From Actinomycetes bacterium (GTDB lineage Bacteria > Actinomycetota > Actinomycetes > JAJYSQ01): DNA of 5,960 bases. A program made the translations under genes and the position numbers. The stretch is from the NCBI GenBank assembly GCA_021793495.1, contig JAJYSQ010000131.1, forward strand, positions 1-5,960. The letters are read 5' to 3'. Positions 1-3,787 of this stretch are shown in pieces; the stretch's first letter is position 1; every line of letters begins with the position of its first letter. The notes beneath the pieces were generated by a model. That model saw nothing but the letters and a program-made list of their open reading frames with translations. It was not told the DNA's origin and made no database searches.

Positions 1-14
1 CACGGCGGTGGCGC

Positions 15-1055
15 GTGACCCACGTGCTGACGGAGCAGCCGTTGCGGCTCGCCGGTCGGGCACTGCGCACCGTCGGCCAGGCCAGGATCTACGTCTGCGG
101 TGTCACCCCGTACGACGTCACCCACCTGGGCCACGCCGCCACGTTCGTCTGGGTGGACACCCTGGTCCGCGTGCTGCGTCGCACCGGGGTGGCGCCGGTC
201 GTCTGCCGCAACATCACCGACCTCGACGAGGACCTGCTGCATGCTGCCGAAGCGGCCGGAGCAACCTACGACAGCTTCGCAGCGGTCAACCAGTTCCGCT
301 TCGACCACGACATGGCCGCCCTCGGGGTACGCGCCCCGCAGCACCAGCCGCGAGCCCGCACCCACGTCGAACAGGTGGTGATGCTGGCCCGAGCACTCGT
401 GGAGAACGGATCGGCCTACGCCGACGCCACCGGCGTCCACCTGCCGGGCCGGGCGATCGGCGAGGACGAGCCGGACGTCACCGTCTGGTCTCCGGGCGGG
501 CCGGGCGGGCCGGCGTGGCCGAGCCCCTGGGGACCCGGACGGCCCGGGTGGCACGCCGAGTGCGCCGCCATGGCGCTGGACGTGCTCGGCCCCGCGATCG
601 ACATCCTGGCCGGCGGGTCCGACCTGGCCCACCCGCACCACGCCGCCCAGGTCGCCCTCGCCGAGGCGGCCACGGGCGTCACCCCGTTCGCCCGGGCCCA
701 GTTCCACGTCGGCACCGTCGGGCTGTCCGGGGCGAAGATGGCCAAGTCCACCGGCAACCTCGTCCTGGTCTCCGACCTGCTGGCACGGCACTCCCCAGCC
801 GCGATCCGGATGCTGCTGCTCGACCGGCCCTACGACACGCCGTGGGAGTTCGTGGAGTCCGACGTGGCCGCAGCCGCAGCCCGGGCCGAGGCCCTGTTCG
901 CCGCAGCGGCACGGCCAGGGTCGGCGGACGCGCCCGTCAACGAGGTGGTGCTGCGGCTGCTCGACGACCTGGACGTCACCGGGGCGACCCAGGTCGCACT
1001 CGAGGCCGGCGGCGAGGCCGCCCGCGAGGCGATCCGGCTGCTCGGCCTGGCGTGA
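15..1055 (+). CDS. MshC-like ATP-dependent cysteine ligase (short, divergent)
   Basis: The 346-residue product belongs to the class I cysteinyl-tRNA synthetase/MshC fold. MshC joins cysteine to glucosaminyl-inositol in mycothiol synthesis through a cysteinyl-AMP intermediate in the cytosol. Residues 28-40 read CGVTPYDVTHLGH, the MshC form of the HIGH region rather than the CysS form (CGPTVYD). The likely zinc ligands are C28, C183 (in GWHAEC) and H208 (in HPHH), with the usual 25-residue spacing between the last two. Q212 stands where CysS has its zinc-binding glutamate. The second ATP motif is K241-M-A-K-S245, not KMSKS. There is no anticodon-binding domain, as in MshC, but the protein is about 60 residues shorter than usual MshC (about 410), mainly through a missing loop around residues 135-160. 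The GTG at 15 overlaps a TGA at 16-18 that may end an upstream gene; the frame is also open to the window edge, so a longer start is possible. Family is fairly sure; true mycothiol function is not. Confidence 0.78.
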   Translation: MTHVLTEQPLRLAGRALRTVGQARIYVCGVTPYDVTHLGHAATFVWVDTLVRVLRRTGVAPVVCRNITDLDEDLLHAAEAAGATYDSFAAVNQFRFDHDMAALGVRAPQHQPRARTHVEQVVMLARALVENGSAYADATGVHLPGRAIGEDEPDVTVWSPGGPGGPAWPSPWGPGRPGWHAECAAMALDVLGPAIDILAGGSDLAHPHHAAQVALAEAATGVTPFARAQFHVGTVGLSGAKMAKSTGNLVLVSDLLARHSPAAIRMLLLDRPYDTPWEFVESDVAAAAARAEALFAAAARPGSADAPVNEVVLRLLDDLDVTGATQVALEAGGEAAREAIRLLGLA

Positions 1056-1089
1056 ACGACCGCTCGCCGCGTGAACGACCGCTCGCCGC
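1051..1089. repeat. 19-bp tandem duplication across the ligase stop codon
   Basis: The 19-base unit GTGAACGACCGCTCGCCGC occurs at 1052-1070 and again at 1071-1089 without mismatch; base 1051 extends the match by one. The first copy contains the ligase stop TGA (1053-1055), so the second copy lies just outside the gene. It looks like a recent slippage duplication. Confidence 0.9.
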
Positions 1090-1106
1090 GCCCGCTCCGG
1101 CCGGGC
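1090..1106. terminator. Weak hairpin between convergent genes
   Basis: GCCCG (1090-1094) pairs with CGGGC (1102-1106) around a 7-base loop. A second small stem, GGCC-TCA-GGCC (1104-1114), overlaps the thioredoxin stop codon. Neither has a T-tract. The position between two converging genes suits a bidirectional terminator, but the stems are short and could be chance in GC-rich DNA. Confidence 0.3.
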
Positions 1107-1107
1107 C

Positions 1108-1482
1108 TCAGGCCTGCGACGGCGCGGACTGTGCGGCCACCTGGGCGCGCACCTCGTCCATGTCGAGCGCCCTGGCCTGGGAGATCAGGTCGTCCAGCGC
1201 ACTCGCCGGCAACGCACCGGGCTGCGCGTACACCACGACCCGATCCCGGATGATCATCAACGTGGGGATGGAGCTGATCCCGAAGGATCCGGCCAGCTCG
1301 CCCTCGGCCTCGGTGTCGACCTTGGCGAACACCAGGTCCGGGTTGGCCTCGGACGCCTTCTCGAAGACGGGGGCGAACATCCGGCAGGGCCCGCACCACG
1401 CCGCCCAGAAGTCCACGAGCGCGAAGTCGGCACCCATGACGGCGTCCTCGAATGTGTCCTTGGTCACGTTCACGATGGCCAC
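1108..1482 (-). CDS. trxA: Thioredoxin
   Basis: The 124-residue cytosolic thioredoxin reduces protein disulfides and is itself recycled by thioredoxin reductase. The active site is W29-C-G-P-C33 within VDFWAAWCGPCR. The cis-proline is P73 in SSIPT, and D24 is the conserved buried acid. The tail, residues about 104-124 (RALDMDEVRAQVAAQ...), is the acidic/amphipathic extension often seen on actinobacterial thioredoxins, so the protein is slightly longer than the 105-110 residue norm. The GTG start at 1482 was chosen because AGGAGG lies 7 bases before it and the thioredoxin fold begins right there; the upstream in-frame ATG at 1548 adds proline-rich residues with no homology. It converges on the cysteine ligase gene and is divergent from the ABC exporter. 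Upstream are a SigR/SigH-type promoter and a CsoR/CstR-like operator. No signal peptide is present. The symbol denotes the family; paralogues are likely elsewhere. Confidence 0.95.
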   Translation of the reverse strand: MAIVNVTKDTFEDAVMGADFALVDFWAAWCGPCRMFAPVFEKASEANPDLVFAKVDTEAEGELAGSFGISSIPTLMIIRDRVVVYAQPGALPASALDDLISQARALDMDEVRAQVAAQSAPSQA

Positions 1483-1489
1483 TGCGGTT

Positions 1490-1495
1490 CCTCCT
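1490..1495 (-). promoter_or_regulatory. Thioredoxin ribosome binding site
   Basis: On the minus strand this reads AGGAGG, a full Shine-Dalgarno match, with a 7-base spacer before the GTG at 1482. It fixes the start codon and marks the gene as well translated. Confidence 0.9.
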
Positions 1496-1560
1496 GGTGC
1501 GGGCGCGTGCCCGGTGTGCTGCGGACCCGCGCGAGATCGGATGGGCACCCGACGTCCGGA

Positions 1561-1574
1561 TACCCCTATGGGTA
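1561..1574. promoter_or_regulatory. CsoR/CstR-type operator candidate
   Basis: TACCC (1561-1565) and GGGTA (1570-1574) form an inverted repeat around CTAT. This resembles the operators of the DUF156 regulators CsoR (copper) and CstR (persulfide), which are TACC/GGTA half-sites around a G/C tract. It lies about 7-20 bases downstream of the thioredoxin -10 element, so it covers the expected transcription start. A repressor bound here would block initiation. No DUF156 gene is in the window, so the regulator is inferred. Confidence 0.5.
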
Positions 1575-1580
1575 CCTAGG

Positions 1581-1606
1581 AACCGTACCCCGTCGCCAGA
1601 CATTCC
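1581..1606 (-). promoter_or_regulatory. SigR/SigH-type promoter for thioredoxin
   Basis: On the minus strand the -35 element GGAAT (1606-1602, preceded by G) is followed by exactly 18 bases and the -10 element GTT (1583-1581). This equals the known GGAAT-N18/19-GTT consensus of the actinobacterial disulfide-stress sigma factors SigR (Streptomyces) and SigH (Mycobacterium), whose regulons include thioredoxin and mycothiol genes. The predicted start is near 1574, giving a leader of about 92 bases. Confidence 0.65.
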
Positions 1607-1720
1607 CCGCCAGGCTACGTGTCGGTCGTCCGCCGACGCGCACCGGTGCGCTGGGATCGCCCACGGTCCGCCCGGGTCCCCGAACACCCCTCCCGCAGGA
1701 CCCGCCCGCACCCAACGCCG

Positions 1721-1753
1721 ACGTCGTGGTGATCGACGCCGGTCACCACGCGT
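1721..1753. repeat. Inverted repeat in the exporter upstream region
   Basis: CGTGGTGA (1725-1732) and TCACCACG (1743-1750) are perfect inverted copies around a 10-base spacer. Three more pairs, ACG 1721-1723 with CGT 1751-1753, extend the stem past a single bulged T at 1724. It could be an operator or an RNA hairpin. Nothing ties it to a known regulator. Confidence 0.5.
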
Positions 1754-1820
1754 CCCGGCGCATCCTCGCCGACCTGGGAGCCGAAGACGCTCCGGCTCAC
1801 CCGCGGATTGATCTATCCGG

Positions 1821-1834
1821 ATCCCGGCCGGGAT
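1821..1834. promoter_or_regulatory. 14-bp palindrome overlapping the exporter start
   Basis: ATCCCGGCCGGGAT is a perfect palindrome whose last two bases are the first two of the ATG at 1833. As DNA it could be a repressor site; as RNA it would form a 5-bp stem with a GGCC loop over the start region. The region otherwise has no good Shine-Dalgarno, so control at this site is possible but unproven. Confidence 0.4.
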
Positions 1835-2786
1835 GATGCCCGTCGTGGACGGCATCGAGATCACCACCGAGGGCCTCACCAAGGTGTTCGCCCGGGTGCG
1901 GGCCGTGACCGACCTGACCGTACGGGTCCGCCCGGGTCGGGTCACCGGGTTCCTCGGGCCCAATGGCGCGGGCAAGACCACCACCCTGCGCATGCTGCTC
2001 GGGCTGGTGGCCCCGACCCAGGGGCGGGCGCTGGTCGGTGGCGTGGCGTACGCGGACCTGCCCGACCCCACCCGCACGGTCGGCGCGTCGCTGGAGGCCA
2101 CCAGCTTTCACCCGGGTCGATCCGGGCGCAACCACCTGCGGGTGGTCGCCCTGGCGGCCGGGCTGCCCGAGGGGAGGGTCGACGAGTGCCTGGAGCTCAC
2201 CGGTCTGAGCGGTGCGGCCCACCAGCGAGTCGGCGGGTACTCCCTGGGGATGCGCCAGCGGCTGGGTCTGGCGACCACCATGCTCGGAGACCCACCGGTG
2301 CTCATCCTCGACGAGCCCGCCAACGGCCTGGACCCTCAAGGGATCGCGTGGCTGCGGGGGTTCCTGCGCCACCTGGCGGCCTCCGGGCGGACCGTGCTGG
2401 TCAGCAGCCACGTGCTGGCCGAGGTGGAGCAGACCGTCGACGACGTGGTGATCATCGCCGACGGACGGCTGGTCCGCGCCGCCCCCCTGGCCGAGCTGCG
2501 TCGCGGTGCGGCCACGATCGTGCGCACCCCGACGCCCGAACGGCTCGCCGACGCCCTGGCCGGTGCGGGGCTGCCCCGGCCCACCCCGGCCGGCACCCCC
2601 GGCGCCTGGCGGGTGCCGGAGGTCCTCCCCGAGCGCGTCGGGCACGCCGCGTACGCCGCCGGGGTGGAGGTCCACGAGCTGTACACCGAGACCGACGACC
2701 TGGAGGCGGTCTTCCTCTCGCTGGTGACCGGCGCCTCGCCACCGGCACCCCTCGTGCCCACCGACCCTGCGCCGGTGCAGCCATGA
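1833..2786 (+). CDS. ABC exporter ATP-binding subunit (BcrA/DrrA-like)
   Basis: The 317-residue protein is the nucleotide-binding subunit of a two-gene exporter; it would hydrolyse ATP at the inner membrane face. Walker A is G42-PNGAGKT-49, the signature is S137-LGMRQR, Walker B is VLILDEP 156-162 (D160, E161), and the H-loop is H193. The Q-loop position has glutamate (LEATSFHP, E88), as in the bacitracin/lantibiotic-type subfamily, where IE-P-FHP is common. Residues about 220-317 are a C-terminal accessory region ending in a proline-rich tail. ATG codons at 1833 and 1836 are both possible starts; only a weak GGCCGGG precedes them. The stop overlaps the permease start as ATGA, so the two are surely co-translated. 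Family members export antibiotics, bacteriocins or lipids, or give self-resistance; the substrate cannot be told here, and no regulator gene adjoins. Confidence 0.93.
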   Translation: MMPVVDGIEITTEGLTKVFARVRAVTDLTVRVRPGRVTGFLGPNGAGKTTTLRMLLGLVAPTQGRALVGGVAYADLPDPTRTVGASLEATSFHPGRSGRNHLRVVALAAGLPEGRVDECLELTGLSGAAHQRVGGYSLGMRQRLGLATTMLGDPPVLILDEPANGLDPQGIAWLRGFLRHLAASGRTVLVSSHVLAEVEQTVDDVVIIADGRLVRAAPLAELRRGAATIVRTPTPERLADALAGAGLPRPTPAGTPGAWRVPEVLPERVGHAAYAAGVEVHELYTETDDLEAVFLSLVTGASPPAPLVPTDPAPVQP

Positions 2787-3568
2787 ACCGCCTGCTCGCT
2801 GCCGAGCTGTTGAAGATCCGGACCACCCGGGTGTGGTGGGGGCTGCTGCTCGGGGTCGTCGGGCTGACCGCGATCGGGTCGGTGGCCACCGCCGCCACGG
2901 CCGGGCTGGGCGCAGCCGGCGGGCGACCCGGGCTGCCGGCGGCCACCGACCCGGCCATGCTGCGCAGCATCTACACCGCCGGGTTCTCCCCCGCCTACAC
3001 GTTCGTCCTCGTCCTGGGGACCCTGATCATCACCGGGGAGTACCGCCACCAGACCATCAGCCACACCTTGCTCGTCACCCCGCGCCGCACCCGCGTCGTG
3101 GTGGCCAAGCTCGCCGCAGCCGCGCTCATGGGCCTCGTGTACGCGGTCGTCGCGGCGGTCGTCGCGGCGGTGGCCGGCGCCAGCACCCTGGCCATCCGCG
3201 GATACCCGGTGGGGCTGGCGTCCACCTCCGTCGCCGGAGCGGTCGGGCTGACGGTGCTCGGCACGGCGATCTGGGGAGCGCTCGGCCTCGGCCTGGGGAT
3301 CCTGATCCGCAACCAGATCGCCGCCGTGGTCACCGGGATCGTCGGGCTCATCCTGCTCGAAGGGCTGCTCGCGCTGCTGCTCAACGTGGTACACGCCGGA
3401 GTCGTGGCCAAGTTCCTGCCCACCCAGGCCTCGTCAGCGATCGTGGCCGGGGTGAGCACGGGTGCCGATCAGCTGCCGTGGTGGGCCGGCGCCCTGGTGC
3501 TGCTCGCCTGGGGCGCCCTGTTTGCCGCAGCCGGGACGTTCACCACGCTGCGCCGTGACGTGACCTGA
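2783..3568 (+). CDS. ABC exporter permease subunit, six-helix (ABC-2 type)
   Basis: The 261-residue membrane protein partners the preceding ATPase. Hydrophobic segments fall near residues 18-39, 68-84, 110-134, 146-173, 178-201 and 234-253, giving six helices. The N-terminus MNRLLAAELLKIRTTRVWW is the amphipathic elbow typical of ABC-2/BcrB-like permeases. After helix 2 comes TGEYRHQTISHTLLVTPRR (residues 84-102), the conserved cytoplasmic coupling motif of this family. Helix 3 contains an in-frame internal repeat (AVVAAVVAAVA, 3143-3172). The ATG start overlaps the ATPase TGA by ATGA and has no clear ribosome site of its own, so translation is probably coupled. The stop TGA lies inside a TGACC repeat, and a strong hairpin follows 13 bases later, so the operon likely ends here. 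Family is confident; substrate is unknown. Confidence 0.9.
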   Translation: MNRLLAAELLKIRTTRVWWGLLLGVVGLTAIGSVATAATAGLGAAGGRPGLPAATDPAMLRSIYTAGFSPAYTFVLVLGTLIITGEYRHQTISHTLLVTPRRTRVVVAKLAAAALMGLVYAVVAAVVAAVAGASTLAIRGYPVGLASTSVAGAVGLTVLGTAIWGALGLGLGILIRNQIAAVVTGIVGLILLEGLLALLLNVVHAGVVAKFLPTQASSAIVAGVSTGADQLPWWAGALVLLAWGALFAAAGTFTTLRRDVT

Positions 3569-3580
3569 CCTGACCTGACC
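3561..3580 (+). repeat. Four tandem TGACC units over the permease stop
   Basis: TGACC is repeated four times without mismatch. The second unit supplies the permease stop (3566-3568). Because the unit is 5 bases long, successive TGA triplets fall in all three frames, making a frame-independent stop block. Confidence 0.9.
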
Positions 3581-3581
3581 C

Positions 3582-3615
3582 GGTCTCGGGCCCGAGGCGA
3601 CCCGGGTCCGAGACC
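3582..3615 (+). terminator. Long hairpin terminator after the exporter operon
   Basis: GGTCTCGGGCCCG (3582-3594) pairs with CGGGTCCGAGACC (3603-3615) over 13 positions, with one G-U pair, around an 8-base loop. No T-run follows, which is common for actinobacterial terminators. It sits 13 bases after the permease stop. Confidence 0.75.
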
Positions 3616-3621
3616 ACAGGT

Positions 3622-3691
3622 CGAGACCGCAGGGCCGAGACCGCAGGGCCGAGACCGCAGGGCCGAGACCGCAGGGCCGAGACCGCAGGGC
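3622..3691. repeat. Five perfect 14-bp tandem repeats
   Basis: CGAGACCGCAGGGC occurs five times head to tail at 3622, 3636, 3650, 3664 and 3678, all identical. A degenerate 13-base copy, CGAGACCACAGGT (3609-3621), precedes them and overlaps the right arm of the terminator hairpin. The array is therefore probably an expansion from the terminator arm. There are no unique spacers, so it is not a CRISPR array. Copy number may vary between strains. Confidence 0.95.
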
Positions 3692-3703
3692 CGGAGCACG
3701 GAC

Positions 3704-3709
3704 TAACCT
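3704..3709 (+). promoter_or_regulatory. Possible -10 box for kgd
   Basis: TAACCT fits the actinobacterial housekeeping -10 pattern TANNNT and lies 75 bases before the kgd start. The matching -35 region would fall in the last 14-bp repeat unit (GAGACC at 3679-3684, 19-base spacer), a weak match. The position is sensible, but the call rests mostly on the -10. Confidence 0.35.
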
Positions 3710-3736
3710 GGGAACTCGGATCCGTCCCGGCCGGCC

Positions 3737-3787
3737 CACGGCGGGGCACAACGACCGAGGAAGCGGAAGAGGGCGATCCCCGCCGTG
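3737..3787 (+). promoter_or_regulatory. Hairpin that would sequester the kgd start codon
   Basis: CACGGCGGGG (3737-3746) is the exact reverse complement of CCCCGCCGTG (3778-3787), and the last three bases are the GTG start. The 10-bp stem would close a 31-base loop holding the ribosome site at 3767-3773. Such a structure could lower or control kgd translation. Pairing is certain on paper; folding in the cell is inferred. Confidence 0.5.
3767..3773 (+). promoter_or_regulatory. Probable kgd ribosome binding site
   Basis: AAGAGGG is a partial Shine-Dalgarno match 11 bases before the GTG at 3785, slightly far but the best purine-rich stretch. It lies in the loop of the start-codon hairpin. Confidence 0.5.

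Larger units (their letters stand above)
1483..1832. other. Divergent intergenic region, thioredoxin / ABC exporter
   Basis: About 350 bases separate the two divergent genes, and I see no credible full gene in either strand. The thioredoxin half holds its ribosome site, a small hairpin CGGGC-GCGT-GCCCG (1500-1513), the operator candidate and the SigR-type promoter. The exporter half holds an inverted repeat at 1721-1753 and a perfect palindrome touching the exporter start. A plus-strand run at about 1720-1779 has almost only G/C third positions (ADVVVIDAGHHASRRILADL) and looks coding-like, but its frame has no plausible start or continuation. Confidence 0.7.

Noticed and set aside
15..1055. 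Ordinary cysteinyl-tRNA synthetase
   Set aside because: The first motif is the MshC form (TPYDVTHLGH), the fourth zinc-ligand glutamate is absent, and there is no anticodon-binding domain.
1108..1548. Longer thioredoxin starting at the ATG at 1548
   Set aside because: The extra 22 residues lack homology, while AGGAGG sits 7 bases before the GTG at 1482; the predicted leader covers this region.
8..1579. Plus-strand open frame of 523 codons
   Set aside because: It is an arginine/proline-rich shadow of the cysteine ligase and the opposite-strand thioredoxin; no domain is recognisable and the overlapping frames carry clear conserved motifs.
1721..1753. Intrinsic terminator for a gene in the intergenic region
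   Set aside because: There is a decent stem but no T-tract and no plus-strand gene ending just before it.
830..2101. Minus-strand open frame of 423 codons
   Set aside because: It runs across the ligase end, the thioredoxin gene out of frame and the exporter start; composition is low-complexity and it would contradict three supported genes.
1808..2782. Upstream part of the frame containing the permease
   Set aside because: This stretch is out of frame with the ABC ATPase and arginine-rich; the real permease starts at the ATG at 2783.
3143..3172. 12-bp repeat in the permease as a regulatory repeat
   Set aside because: It is in frame and encodes Ala/Val residues of a membrane helix, so codon bias and composition explain it.
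3622..3691. CRISPR array
   Set aside because: Units are 14 bp and directly abut with no unique spacers, and no cas genes are present.
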